Shown: positions 1-7,717 of the stretch, in pieces
Layout: every line of letters starts with the position of its first letter
How positions within the stretch are numbered: the first letter of the stretch is position 1
Assembly (NCBI GenBank): GCA_016926135.1
Contig: JAFGPH010000469.1
Span: forward strand, 1-15,370
From: Deltaproteobacteria bacterium
GTDB taxonomy: Bacteria; Desulfobacterota; DSM-4660; Desulfatiglandales; HGW-15
Length of the DNA stretch: 15,370 nt
Direction: 5' to 3'
Notes under the pieces: generated by a model
Database searches by the model: none
Seen by the model: only the letters and a program-made list of their open reading frames with translations
Told to the model about the DNA's origin: nothing
Position numbers and translations under genes: made by a program

Positions 1-45
1 AGGCGATTTGGGGCCACCGGGGAGCAAATCGCCGGCCAGGGCTGA
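1..45 (+). CDS. uppS: Undecaprenyl diphosphate synthase, C-terminal end only
   Basis: The window opens inside a reading frame that encodes RRFGATGEQIAGQG and stops with TGA at 43-45. An RRFGG-like tail close to the C-terminus is typical of undecaprenyl diphosphate synthase, the cis-prenyltransferase that makes the C55 lipid carrier for peptidoglycan and other envelope polymers. Position supports this: uppS directly precedes cdsA in many bacteria, and here the stop lies 6 bases before the cdsA ATG. Only 14 codons are visible, so the family call rests on the short tail plus gene order; the catalytic part lies outside the window. Confidence 0.72.
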   Translation, partial: RRFGATGEQIAGQG

Positions 46-51
46 GCGGAA

Positions 52-855
52 ATGCATCTTAGAAGGTGGCTGACAGGTATCATTGCAACCCCTGTCCTGA
101 TTTACGTGATCGGCATGGGGCCCAGATGGCTTTTTCATGTCCTGCTGTTCCTTGCGGCCACTCAAGGGCTGATCGAATTCTATCGCCTTGCCTCCGGAGA
201 ACTGCCGAGACTCCTGCGTTGGGAGGGTGCGGCGCTCACCTTCCTGCTTTTCGTCTCCATTTCGGCAGGTGAGTTTTTCCTCTTGCCCGTGCTCGTTTTT
301 CTCTGGGCCGCGATCCCCATGGCTTCCTGCATGATGGCCTATCACCGGGCTCGGGTTCCGTCCACGGAGATGTTGGGTATGGCCGTTCTCGGGCCTGTGT
401 ATGTGGCCCTGCCCATGTCCATGCTCGTCGTGATCGACCGGTTCCCGCAAGGAAACATCTGGATATTCTATCTTCTTGTCGTTGTGTTCGCTGGCGATAC
501 AGGAGCCTTCTACGTGGGCCGGACCCTTGGAAAACACAAGCTCCATCCTGCCGTGAGTCCGGGAAAGACCTGGGAGGGAGCTGTGGGAGGCTGGGTGGCG
601 AGTATGGCGGCCGCCTTTGCATGGTGTCAGATTTCCGGGATCCATCCCTTCAACCTCAGGATGGCGGCGCTCGCGACCGGCGTATCCGTATTCGGCCAGA
701 TGGGCGATCTTGTGGAATCCATGATCAAACGGAACCATGGGGTGAAGGATTCGGGGGGGATTCTTCCGGGACATGGAGGTATCCTGGACAGGATAGATGC
801 TCTTCTCTTCGCCGCTCCTGCAGTCTACATTTATCTGAGTTGGTCCTTGTCCTGA
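52..855 (+). CDS. cdsA: Phosphatidate cytidylyltransferase (CDP-diacylglycerol synthase)
   Basis: This integral membrane enzyme makes CDP-diacylglycerol from phosphatidic acid and CTP, the precursor for all phospholipids, including the phosphatidylserine made by pssA at 5808-6635. The 267-residue protein is very hydrophobic, with several membrane segments across its length. The family signature is complete near the C-terminus: S223, K226-R227, K232-D233, H241-G242-G243 and D246-R247-x-D249, where the acidic residues bind Mg2+. An [12 protein letters not shown] stretch typical of the family lies upstream of it. Length matches usual CdsA proteins (about 260-290 residues). The ATG follows the uppS stop by 6 bases, with only a weak ribosome site (GAGCGGAA), which suggests translation coupled to uppS. 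Confidence 0.96.
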   Translation: MHLRRWLTGIIATPVLIYVIGMGPRWLFHVLLFLAATQGLIEFYRLASGELPRLLRWEGAALTFLLFVSISAGEFFLLPVLVFLWAAIPMASCMMAYHRARVPSTEMLGMAVLGPVYVALPMSMLVVIDRFPQGNIWIFYLLVVVFAGDTGAFYVGRTLGKHKLHPAVSPGKTWEGAVGGWVASMAAAFAWCQISGIHPFNLRMAALATGVSVFGQMGDLVESMIKRNHGVKDSGGILPGHGGILDRIDALLFAAPAVYIYLSWSLS

Positions 856-857
856 TC

Positions 858-872
858 CGGCGCAGGGCGCCG
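858..872. other. Small perfect hairpin just after cdsA
   Basis: CGGCGC, a 3-base loop AGG, and GCGCCG form a perfect 6-bp stem starting 3 bases after the cdsA stop. No T-run follows, so it does not look like an intrinsic terminator. It may stabilise the upstream mRNA 3' end or attenuate read-through into uxs. The function is a guess; only the dyad is seen. Confidence 0.4.
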
Positions 873-923
873 ACCACGTGTCAGACGGGGCGAAGGAAGA
901 TCGAGAAAGTTGGGGGGGAGAAA

Positions 924-1880
924 ATGGCAACCAGTGCATGGACGAGAGCGAGGATACTGGTTACAGGCGGGGCCGGTTTCCTGGGATCCCACCTCTGTGA
1001 GAGACTGCTGGGGGAAGGCCATGAGGTCATCTGCATGGACAATTACTTCACAGGGCAAAAGAGGAACATCTTCCATCTTCTGGCGAACAAGCGCCTGGAG
1101 GTGATTCGCCACGATATCGTGAATCCGATCTTCGTGGAGGTGGACCAGATCTACAATCTGGCGTGCCCGGCATCCCCCGTTCACTACCAGTACAACCCCG
1201 TGAAGACCACGAAGACCAACGTGATGGGCACGATCCATATGCTGGGGCTGGCCAAACGGGTCAAGGCGAAGATCCTGCAGGCCTCCACGAGTGAGGTGTA
1301 CGGCGACCCAACGGTTCACCCTCAGGATGAGACCTACTGGGGCAACGTGAACCCCATCGGGCTGAGGGCATGCTATGACGAGGGTAAGCGTTGTGCGGAA
1401 ACCCTCTTCTTTGATTACCACCGGCAGAATGGAGTGAACATCAGGGTGGTTCGCATCTTCAATACTTACGGCCCCCGGATGCATCCTGACGACGGCAGGG
1501 TGGTGAGCAACTTTGTTGTCCGGGCAATCAAAGGCGATCCGATTCCGATCTTCGGGGACGGGATGCAGACGAGATCCTTCTGTTTTGTGGACGACATGGT
1601 CGAGGGGTTGATCAGGATGATGAACGGACCCGACGAATTCATCGGACCCGTAAACCTGGGCAATCCGAATGAACAACCCATTCTCGACCTGGCTCGCCTC
1701 ATTCTCCGACTGACAAAGTCTGAGTCCAGACTTGAATTCCATACGGCCCCCATGGATGATCCGAAGAGACGAAGGCCCGATATTAGCCTGGCGAGGGAGA
1801 GACTGGGTTGGGAGCCCGTGATCGGCATGGAGGATGGACTGGAGAAAACCATTCAATACTTCAGGGAGACCCTCTCGTAA
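924..1880 (+). CDS. uxs: UDP-glucuronate decarboxylase (UDP-xylose synthase), extended SDR family
   Basis: Predicted to convert UDP-glucuronate to UDP-xylose with enzyme-bound NAD+, supplying pentose for extracellular polysaccharide or LPS. The 318-residue protein has the N-terminal Rossmann motif GGAGFLG (15-21), the catalytic STSEVYG stretch (121-127) and the Y151-x3-K155 pair (YDEGK), followed by [15 protein letters not shown], which is characteristic of UDP-glucuronate decarboxylases rather than of GalE or dTDP-glucose dehydratase. Length matches bacterial single-domain enzymes. The start at 924 is chosen because GGGGGGGAG (912-920) precedes it and the Rossmann fold begins soon after; the frame stays open upstream into cdsA in a different frame, which has no homology support. 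It ends one base before the dxr ATG. Its place between cdsA and dxr is unusual. Confidence 0.93.
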   Translation: MATSAWTRARILVTGGAGFLGSHLCERLLGEGHEVICMDNYFTGQKRNIFHLLANKRLEVIRHDIVNPIFVEVDQIYNLACPASPVHYQYNPVKTTKTNVMGTIHMLGLAKRVKAKILQASTSEVYGDPTVHPQDETYWGNVNPIGLRACYDEGKRCAETLFFDYHRQNGVNIRVVRIFNTYGPRMHPDDGRVVSNFVVRAIKGDPIPIFGDGMQTRSFCFVDDMVEGLIRMMNGPDEFIGPVNLGNPNEQPILDLARLILRLTKSESRLEFHTAPMDDPKRRRPDISLARERLGWEPVIGMEDGLEKTIQYFRETLS

Positions 1881-1881
1881 G

Positions 1882-3045
1882 ATGAAGAATATCCTGGTCC
1901 TGGGATCCACCGGATCCATCGGTCTCAATGCCCTCAAGGTGATCAAGGCACACCCGGACAGGTACCGAGTGGTTGGCCTGGCAGCGGGCAGGAACGTGGA
2001 CCTCCTTCTCAGGCAGATTGAACAATTCCGACCGGTCGGCGTGGCCACTCTTGAGAGGGAGGCTGCGGACCTGCTCAGCGATCGGCTCAAAGGGAAGGGG
2101 CCCATCGTCTATCACGGGCCCGAAGGTTTCAAGCGCCTGGCCGCTATGGAGGAAGTGGATACCCTGGTTTCCGCCATGTCCGGGGCCGCCGGACTGATTC
2201 CCACGTACGCAGGAATCGAGGCAGGGAAACAGATCGCACTGGCGAACAAGGAGACCATGGTCATGGCTGGCCCCCTTGTAGTGGCTCGAGCGATTGAAAA
2301 GGGCGCATCGATTCTGCCCATCGACAGTGAGCACAGTGCCATATTGCAGTCCCTTCTGGGTCACCCCCGAGAGGATCTCAAGCGGATCATCATCACAGCG
2401 TCCGGGGGGCCTTTCCGGGAAATGCCCCTGGAGCGGATGGCCACGGTGACCCCTGAGGAGGCACTCAGGCATCCCACCTGGAACATGGGAAGGAAGATCA
2501 CTGTGGACTCGGCCACCCTGATGAACAAAGGTCTCGAAGTGATTGAGGCCAAGTGGCTCTTTGACCTGAGGATCGACCAGATCAGCATACTCGTGCATCC
2601 CCAGTCCGTGGTTCATTCCATGGTCGAATACAATGACGGCTCCCTTCTGGCCCAGATGGGAATACCCGACATGACCACCCCCATTTCCTATGCCCTTGCC
2701 TTTCCCCGTCATATGGAGACCTCCCTCCCGCCCCTGAAACTGGAGGAGATCGGTTCCCTCAGTTTCATGAAGCCGGATCGGGGAAGATTTCCATGTCTCG
2801 GTCTCGCCTTCCGGGCGGCGGAGACAGGCGGGAGTATGCCGGCTGTCCTCAACGCGGCCAATGAAGTGGCCGTCGAGCTTTTCCTGAACCGGAGACTGGG
2901 CTTCCTCCAGATTCCGGAACTCGTTGAGAGAACTATGAACGTCCATGTGTCCTCTGCCATCGAGACCATAGACCAGGTTCTGGAATGGGACAGATGGGCA
3001 AGAAAGACCGCCGTGGAGTTGTCGGAAAAAATCGGAATGAAATGA
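1882..3045 (+). CDS. dxr: 1-deoxy-D-xylulose 5-phosphate reductoisomerase
   Basis: Second enzyme of the MEP isoprenoid pathway: it rearranges and reduces 1-deoxy-D-xylulose 5-phosphate to 2-C-methylerythritol 4-phosphate with NADPH and a divalent metal. The 387-residue protein carries the NADPH loop GSTGSIG (8-14), the metal ligands in PIDSEHS (D148, E150) and in NKGLEVIEAKW (E219, E222), and the HPTWNMG active-site loop. Length is close to the usual 390-400. The ATG at 1882 places GSTGSIG at the expected distance from the N-terminus; an AGGGAG ribosome site lies at 1863-1868 inside the end of uxs, one base separates the genes, and translation is probably coupled. Isoprenoid precursor made here ultimately feeds UppS upstream. 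Confidence 0.97.
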   Translation: MKNILVLGSTGSIGLNALKVIKAHPDRYRVVGLAAGRNVDLLLRQIEQFRPVGVATLEREAADLLSDRLKGKGPIVYHGPEGFKRLAAMEEVDTLVSAMSGAAGLIPTYAGIEAGKQIALANKETMVMAGPLVVARAIEKGASILPIDSEHSAILQSLLGHPREDLKRIIITASGGPFREMPLERMATVTPEEALRHPTWNMGRKITVDSATLMNKGLEVIEAKWLFDLRIDQISILVHPQSVVHSMVEYNDGSLLAQMGIPDMTTPISYALAFPRHMETSLPPLKLEEIGSLSFMKPDRGRFPCLGLAFRAAETGGSMPAVLNAANEVAVELFLNRRLGFLQIPELVERTMNVHVSSAIETIDQVLEWDRWARKTAVELSEKIGMK

Positions 3046-3070
3046 AAAGCATAGGAAAATGATGCTTTTT
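3045..3070 (+). terminator. AT-rich terminator-like hairpin between dxr and rseP
   Basis: AAAAGCAT (3045-3052) pairs perfectly with ATGCTTTT (3062-3069) across a 9-base loop, and the right arm runs into five Ts. It begins at the last base of the dxr stop codon. The T-run is short and the stem AT-rich, so termination is probably partial: a leaky terminator or 3'-end processing signal inside the operon. A second, bulged hairpin follows at 3081-3104 (AAGGT pairing with ACCTT). Confidence 0.45.
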
Positions 3071-3123
3071 CCTGTATCATAAGGTATCCCTGATCGGGGA
3101 CCTTGCTGTGGAGAGGGAACAGG

Positions 3124-4233
3124 ATGACTTTCTTGACATATTACTTTCTGCCCTTCATTGTTGTGCTGGGGGTTCTGATCTTCTTTCACGAACTGGGCCA
3201 TTTTCTGGTGGCCAAGTACTTCCATGTGAAAGTGGAGAAGTTCTCTCTGGGTTTCGGATATAAGCTTGTCGGGAAGAGGATCGGCGAGACGGAGTACCTC
3301 GTTTCCACCGTACCGCTGGGTGGTTACGTAAAGCTCCTGGGGGAAGACGCAGAGGATGCGGAAGCCCTGCCTCCCGAGCTCGCGCGGAGGGCATTCCATA
3401 CCCAGCATGTGCTGAAACGAATCGCCATTGTGGCCTCCGGGCCGTTGTTCAATCTCCTGCTGGCCTGGTTTCTGTTCTGCGGTGTCTATCTCATCTCCGG
3501 AAATTATGTGATGACGACCGAGGTCGGGCAGGTGCGGGCGGACTCCCCCGCCGAGAAGGCAGGCCTGACGAAGGGGGATGTGATCGTCTCCATCCAGGGC
3601 CAGGCCATAAAAACATGGCCGGAAATCAAACGGAAGGTGCAGGACCATGTGAGCAAGCCTCTCGTTATCACCGTTCGGCGGGCAGACCAACTCGTAAGCA
3701 TGACGGTCGTCCCTGAGGGAGCGGTGGAAAAGAACCTTTTCGGCGAAGATGTCAAGTCGGCCCTCATCGGCATTGTGTCCTCGGGAAAATTCACCCAGGT
3801 TGAACTGGGGCCGTGGGATGCCCTGAAAGAGGGGTCGGTGAAGTCATGGGAAATCATCAGGCTTACCTGCCTGACCATCGTGAAGCTCCTACAAGGGGTT
3901 GTGTCCATCAAGACCCTGGGGGGACCCATCATGATAGGCCAGCTTACCGGTCAAGTGGCCCAGGAGAGTCTCGGTTACCTGATCCCCCTGCTGGCCATCA
4001 TCAGCATCAATCTCGGTGTACTCAATCTCCTGCCTGTGCCCATTCTGGACGGGGGCCTGATCATTTTTCTACTGGTTGAACTGATTGTGGGCAAGCCCAT
4101 CAGCCTCAAGAAGCGGGATGTGGCCCAGAAAGTGGGGCTCTTCCTGTTGGCCGTCCTGATCGTCGTTGTCACCATCAACGACCTGTCCAGGATTGAGGCT
4201 GTCTCAAAGCTTTTCGAAAGGTTTTTTCAATGA
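3124..4233 (+). CDS. rseP: RIP metalloprotease RseP (site-2 protease family)
   Basis: An intramembrane zinc protease that cuts transmembrane anti-sigma factors and leftover signal peptides, acting in the inner membrane. The 369-residue protein starts with a membrane helix carrying the zinc motif HELGH (22-26). One PDZ domain follows (about residues 125-205), recognisable by the SPAEKAGLTKGDVI stretch. A C-terminal membrane segment has NLLPVPILDGG, whose D309 is the third zinc ligand. E. coli RseP is about 450 residues with two PDZ domains; a single PDZ and about 370 residues is common elsewhere. The start at 3124 follows GAGAGGG (3111-3117) at good spacing and puts HELGH at the normal distance. 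No sigma-E or RseA homologue is visible here, so its substrate is unknown. Confidence 0.96.
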   Translation: MTFLTYYFLPFIVVLGVLIFFHELGHFLVAKYFHVKVEKFSLGFGYKLVGKRIGETEYLVSTVPLGGYVKLLGEDAEDAEALPPELARRAFHTQHVLKRIAIVASGPLFNLLLAWFLFCGVYLISGNYVMTTEVGQVRADSPAEKAGLTKGDVIVSIQGQAIKTWPEIKRKVQDHVSKPLVITVRRADQLVSMTVVPEGAVEKNLFGEDVKSALIGIVSSGKFTQVELGPWDALKEGSVKSWEIIRLTCLTIVKLLQGVVSIKTLGGPIMIGQLTGQVAQESLGYLIPLLAIISINLGVLNLLPVPILDGGLIIFLLVELIVGKPISLKKRDVAQKVGLFLLAVLIVVVTINDLSRIEAVSKLFERFFQ

Positions 4234-4240
4234 GGGCCGG

Positions 4241-4936
4241 ATGATCCTGGCCGTCAATACCTCCTCGGTCCAGTTCAGCGTCGCCCTCATGCGGGATTCC
4301 GGGGCGCTCAACGGAGAGTATTCTATTTCTTCAGGGCCCACTGGCTCCCGACCCCTGTTCCCCGCCCTGAAAGACCTCCTGGCGCGCACGGATGCGGACC
4401 TGAGGAAAATCGCGGCCGTGGCCGTGGCAACGGGGCCGGGAAGCTTCACTGGTTTGAGGGTGGGGCTGGCCATGGCCAAGGGCCTGTGCCAGGCCCTCGA
4501 CGTACCGCTGATCGGAGTACCGACTCTCCGCGCCATGGCCGTGCAGGTGAGCTGGACGGCATACCCTGTGTGCTCGGTGATCGGGGCAAGAAAGGGCGAG
4601 GTGTTCGCTGCTCTCTTCGATGTCGTTGAGGGCAGAGGACCGGTGGAAATCAAGGAGGACACCTGCCTCCAGCTGACGGACCTTTCTCGGTTCGTGGAGG
4701 AAAGGGCCGTCTTTGTGGGTGACGATTTTGAATCTCAGGCAGGGACGATCATCCGGGTTCTCGGGGATCGGGCGCTGTTGGCCCCGGGCTTTTTCTGGAA
4801 TCCCAAAGCCTCGGCGGTGGGAGCCCTTGCCCTCCAGCGTTTTCACGAGGGTCGCTGGGACGACATGGAATCCCTCGTGCCCACCTACTTGAGACCTCCC
4901 GACATCAGGCCCGAGCCGTTTCGTCCCTCCTCGTGA
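4241..4936 (+). CDS. tsaB: tRNA threonylcarbamoyladenosine biosynthesis protein TsaB
   Basis: TsaB is the non-catalytic ASKHA-fold partner of TsaD and TsaE, which together place the threonylcarbamoyl group on A37 of tRNAs reading ANN codons in the cytoplasm. The 231-residue length equals that of E. coli TsaB. Visible family marks are the N-terminal ILAVNTSSVQFSVAL strand-loop and GPGSFTGLRVGLAMAKGL (about residues 64-81), followed by a weakly conserved C-terminal half as usual. The ATG at 4241 has GAGGG (4232-4236) overlapping the rseP stop region, and only 7 bases separate it from rseP, so it is probably the last gene of that operon. A new promoter begins 24 bases after its stop. Confidence 0.94.
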   Translation: MILAVNTSSVQFSVALMRDSGALNGEYSISSGPTGSRPLFPALKDLLARTDADLRKIAAVAVATGPGSFTGLRVGLAMAKGLCQALDVPLIGVPTLRAMAVQVSWTAYPVCSVIGARKGEVFAALFDVVEGRGPVEIKEDTCLQLTDLSRFVEERAVFVGDDFESQAGTIIRVLGDRALLAPGFFWNPKASAVGALALQRFHEGRWDDMESLVPTYLRPPDIRPEPFRPSS

Positions 4937-4959
4937 AAGGGGTCCAAGGGCTAAATGGA

Positions 4960-4987
4960 TTGACACGGCGGAACAGGGAGTTATAAT
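4960..4987 (+). promoter_or_regulatory. Consensus sigma-70 promoter of the psd-pssA-rsmD-coaD operon
   Basis: TTGACA at 4960-4965 and TATAAT at 4982-4987 match the housekeeping consensus at all twelve positions, with a 16-base spacer. Transcription would start near 4994. It lies in the gap after tsaB and points to psd. A perfect match to both hexamers is rare and suggests strong constitutive transcription, slightly tempered by a 16- rather than 17-base spacer. Confidence 0.85.
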
Positions 4988-5133
4988 CTCTCGTGTTCGG
5001 TGCGGTTTCGCATGGATGAGGCCGTTATCATCGAAGATGACCGGTTGTGAATCGCAGGGAACGGGTAGTTCGAGGGATGAACGGCAGGGGTCTTTTCCTA
5101 TCCCTCTGGGGCAGGGAGCACGGACGGTTTTAG
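4988..5133 (+). other. About 140-base leader before psd
   Basis: The stretch between the promoter and psd has no gene I can support. It holds two very short frames: 5012-5050 (12 codons, no ribosome site) and 5077-5133 (18 codons, ATG preceded directly by GAGGG). The second is in the same frame as psd, and its TAG at 5131-5133 touches the psd GTG. No T-run terminator and no riboswitch class that I recognise is present. It may be a plain leader or a translational control region. Confidence 0.4.
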
Positions 5134-5811
5134 GTGGGTGCTGCAGAAGAGAAGATCGGCAAGAGGGTACACAATAGCCTTCCCGTGGCCAGAGAGGGGC
5201 TGCCCTTCATCGGCCTGGGTGTGGCCCTCACTGCCGTGTTCTTTCTGCTTGATATGGCGGCGCCGTTTCTTGTCGCGGGTGTCCTGACCGTTTTCACGGT
5301 CTATTTTTTCAGGGATCCCGACCGACTGCAGGAGGTCACCGAGAGGACCGTGCTTGCCCCTGCGGACGGCAGGGTCGTGGATATCCAGGTCTTGGACGGA
5401 AAAGACAATCTCCTGGGCGAGTCTGCCGTGAAGGTAAGTGTTTTCATGTCTCTGTTCAATGTTCATGTCAACCGCATTCCAGCAAGAGGAAGGATTTCAG
5501 ACATCACCTACCAACCCGGACGGTTCGTTTCCGCCAATCTTGACAAGGCATCGGAGCAGAACGAGAACAACAGGATCACCCTGCAAACTGGTGGAGGTGC
5601 TCATATCGTGTTCGTTCAGATCGCAGGACTCATAGCGCGGCGCATTGCCTGCTGGGTCCGGGAAGGGGACGATGTGACAGCAGGGCAGAGATTCGGCCTG
5701 ATTCGGTTCGGTTCCAGGGTTGACATTTACCTACCCCGAAATACCCGTATCGTAGTCGGGAAGGCACAGAAGGTGAAGGGTGGGGAAACCATACTGGGGT
5801 ATTTGCCATGA
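5134..5811 (+). CDS. psd: Phosphatidylserine decarboxylase proenzyme (short type)
   Basis: Converts phosphatidylserine to phosphatidylethanolamine at the inner membrane using a pyruvoyl group formed by self-cleavage. The protein, about 225 residues, belongs to the short PSD class. N-terminal PVAREGLPFIGLG is followed by two hydrophobic segments (about 22-60), PADGRV (near residue 76), MSLFNVHVNR with the conserved histidine (about 107-116), and the cleavage motif FGSR. Cleavage between G193 and S194 would give a beta chain (1-193) and a 32-residue alpha chain. The start is unsure: TAG at 5131-5133 blocks extension, the GTG at 5134 lacks a well-spaced ribosome site (GGGAG at 5114-5118 is 15 bases away), and the next in-frame candidate is GTG at 5185. 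It overlaps pssA, which makes its substrate. Confidence 0.92.
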   Translation: MGAAEEKIGKRVHNSLPVAREGLPFIGLGVALTAVFFLLDMAAPFLVAGVLTVFTVYFFRDPDRLQEVTERTVLAPADGRVVDIQVLDGKDNLLGESAVKVSVFMSLFNVHVNRIPARGRISDITYQPGRFVSANLDKASEQNENNRITLQTGGGAHIVFVQIAGLIARRIACWVREGDDVTAGQRFGLIRFGSRVDIYLPRNTRIVVGKAQKVKGGETILGYLP

Positions 5812-6635
5812 AGACAAAGCGAAAAAGGAGATTCAGACAAAAGGACAGGAAGGGGATTTACATCCTCCCCAATCTTTTTACGTCGGCAAGCCTTTTCGGC
5901 GGTTTTTACGCGATCATCGCGTCGATCCAGGGCAGATATGAGGCTGCCGCCACGGCCATCATCATCTCCGCCGTCTTTGATGGCCTGGATGGCAGGATCG
6001 CCCGTCTGACCCGATCAACCAGTCATTTCGGGGTGGAATTCGACTCCCTTTCCGACCTGATTGCCTTCGGCGTCGCGCCAGGTATTCTGGCCTTCCAGTG
6101 GGCTATGAAGCCCTTCGGACGACTGGGATGGTTGGCGGCATTCATGTATGTCATCTGCGGGGCTTTGCGCCTTGCCCGCTTCAATGTCCAGAAGAATACC
6201 CAGGATCCCAGTCATTTCAAGGGACTGCCCATTCCGTCGGCCGCCTGTTTCATCGCCTCCCTGATCCTGTTCGCGGAGGATATGGGCGGTGTCCCGGAGG
6301 ACATGCCTTTGCTGATCGTAGGGATGATCTACGGGTTGTCCTTCCTGATGGTCAGCACCGTCGGGTATTCCAGCTTCAAGAAACTGGATATCCGAAATCA
6401 GAAGCCCTTCCATGTCCTGGTGTCCGTTATTCTCATGTGCATGGTCATTGCCTACAAGCCGAAGATCATGCTTCTGGTGATCATGTCCGGTTACGTCCTG
6501 TCCGGGCCCGTGACCGGAGTGTACCGGTTGTATTCGAGACGTTCCGCGAAGACGCGTGACGAACAGGAGGTTTCAGGACAGTCCATCGAGACATCCCGCC
6601 CGGTGATCCCTGACCTCAAGAACACGGAACAGTGA
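5808..6635 (+). CDS. pssA: CDP-diacylglycerol-serine O-phosphatidyltransferase
   Basis: Predicted to join CDP-diacylglycerol (from CdsA) and L-serine to give phosphatidylserine, the substrate of the psd product encoded just upstream. It is a membrane protein of 275 residues of the CDP-alcohol phosphatidyltransferase family. The complete active-site motif is D58, D61-G62-x2-A65-R66-x8-G75-x3-D79-x3-D83, in which the aspartates bind metal and the last acts as base. About six or more hydrophobic helices follow. The basic N-terminus (KTKRKRRFRQKDRKG) and polar tail of about 30 residues should be cytoplasmic. The ATG overlaps the psd TGA (ATGA), showing tight coupling. The serine specificity is read from operon context and resemblance to subclass II PssA; PgsA is less likely. 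Confidence 0.93.
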   Translation: MKTKRKRRFRQKDRKGIYILPNLFTSASLFGGFYAIIASIQGRYEAAATAIIISAVFDGLDGRIARLTRSTSHFGVEFDSLSDLIAFGVAPGILAFQWAMKPFGRLGWLAAFMYVICGALRLARFNVQKNTQDPSHFKGLPIPSAACFIASLILFAEDMGGVPEDMPLLIVGMIYGLSFLMVSTVGYSSFKKLDIRNQKPFHVLVSVILMCMVIAYKPKIMLLVIMSGYVLSGPVTGVYRLYSRRSAKTRDEQEVSGQSIETSRPVIPDLKNTEQ

Positions 6636-7198
6636 GAATTACGGGTGGAGAACTGAGAGGCCGCCATCTGGCGCACTTCAAGGGTAGCCGCATACGGCCT
6701 ACCTCAGACAGGGTGAGGGAGGCCATATTCAGTCTCCTCGGCCAGGATCTGAGGGGGGTCAAAGTTCTGGACCTCTTTGCGGGAACAGGTATTTTGGGAA
6801 TTGAGGCGCTCAGCAGAGGGGCCCAAGGGGTTGTCTTTGTGGACCATTCGCGCGAATCCATCCGGCTCATCGCGAGAAATCTGGTGTTGTGCGGGTACGG
6901 GGGGCTCGGACGGGTACTGGAGAAGGATCTCACGAAAGGCCTTCCGGGGAGATCTGCGCTGATGAAGGGGGGAGTCCATCTGGTTTTCGCCGATCCTCCC
7001 TACCGAAGAGGTTTTCTTCCTCGTGTTCTCGATGGTCTGGGCAACGGAGATATCCTTGAATCCCCGGCTACCGTGGTGGTAGAGGCATCGAAGGAGGATG
7101 AACTACCCATGGGTCCGGGAAACCTGATCCTCGTCAAGACCAAAATCTACGGTGACACCAAAATCTGCATCTATACCCGGGACGGAATGGAGCTATGA
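6632..7198 (+). CDS. rsmD: 16S rRNA (guanine(966)-N(2))-methyltransferase RsmD
   Basis: Methylates N2 of G966 in 16S rRNA, next to the P site, using S-adenosylmethionine. The 188-residue length matches the family. The protein opens with RITGGELRGRHL, has PTSDRVREAIFSLL, the SAM-binding motif DLFAGTG (47-53) and the catalytic DPPY (121-124). The start is GTG at 6632, which overlaps the pssA stop as GTGA; RITGG is the usual RsmD N-terminus, which fixes this choice. rsmD next to coaD is a widely conserved pair, and it overlaps coaD by 4 bases. Confidence 0.95.
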   Translation: MRITGGELRGRHLAHFKGSRIRPTSDRVREAIFSLLGQDLRGVKVLDLFAGTGILGIEALSRGAQGVVFVDHSRESIRLIARNLVLCGYGGLGRVLEKDLTKGLPGRSALMKGGVHLVFADPPYRRGFLPRVLDGLGNGDILESPATVVVEASKEDELPMGPGNLILVKTKIYGDTKICIYTRDGMEL

Positions 7199-7680
7199 GT
7201 GATAAAACAGCGGTCTACCCTGGAACCTTTGATCCTATTACCAACGGACACCTCAGCATTCTCACAAGGGCCTTGAAGATATTCGACAGGGTCATCATTG
7301 CTATTCTGAATAACCCCAACAAGATCCCGCTTTTCACCCTGGAAGAGAGGCTGGTGATGATCCGGCAGGTCTTGCGGGGGATGCACAATATAGAGGTGGA
7401 TTCCTTTGACGGCCTGCTCGTGGATTACGTCATCCACATGAAGACCAACGTTATTCTCCGGGGGCTGCGGGCCTTGTCCGATTTCGAGTATGAGTTCCAG
7501 ATGGCTCTCATGAATCGGAAGTTGAACCGAGAGGTTCAATCGGTCTTCCTGATGACCGATTACAAGTGGTTCTACACGAGTTCCACCATCATCAAGGAGG
7601 CAGCGAGCCACGGCGGGGATGTAAGCGGGCTCGTCCCTCCCATGGTTTGTGCAAGAATGAAAGAGAAATACGGATATTGA
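7195..7680 (+). CDS. coaD: Pantetheine-phosphate adenylyltransferase
   Basis: Transfers AMP from ATP to 4'-phosphopantetheine to give dephospho-CoA, the penultimate step of coenzyme A synthesis; the aromatic pathway farther right works entirely on CoA thioesters. The 161-residue protein has YPGTFDPITNGH at residues 8-19 with the T-x-x-H form of the nucleotidyltransferase motif, RGLRALSDFEYEFQMALMNR in the middle, and SSTIIKEAASHGGDVSGLVP near the C-terminus, all normal for CoaD. The ATG at 7195 overlaps the rsmD stop (ATGA). It is the last gene of the psd operon; a new promoter starts within 10 bases after it. Confidence 0.97.
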   Translation: MSDKTAVYPGTFDPITNGHLSILTRALKIFDRVIIAILNNPNKIPLFTLEERLVMIRQVLRGMHNIEVDSFDGLLVDYVIHMKTNVILRGLRALSDFEYEFQMALMNRKLNREVQSVFLMTDYKWFYTSSTIIKEAASHGGDVSGLVPPMVCARMKEKYGY

Positions 7681-7682
7681 GA

Positions 7683-7717
7683 AAGGGCTTGACAGCCCTT
7701 GGCCGGTAAACCATAGT
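7683..7717 (+). promoter_or_regulatory. Promoter of the IHF-like gene, with a dyad over the -35 box
   Basis: TTGACA at 7689-7694 and CATAGT at 7712-7717 (4 of 6 matches to TATAAT) are spaced by 17 bases. The -35 box lies within a perfect 7-bp inverted repeat, AAGGGCT-TGAC-AGCCCTT (7683-7700). The dyad has no following T-run, so it is more likely an operator or chance than a terminator for coaD. Transcription would begin near 7724. Confidence 0.6.

Noticed and set aside
831..3690. Long open frames on the - strand opposite uxs, dxr and the start of rseP
   Set aside because: They are antisense to genes with complete catalytic motifs, show no recognisable family and have low-complexity composition typical of GC-rich antisense frames.
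5077..5133. Idea that psd begins at ATG 5077 with read-through of the TAG
   Set aside because: No evidence of amber suppression or pyrrolysine genes, and the 18 extra residues do not resemble any Psd N-terminus; kept only as a leader-frame observation.
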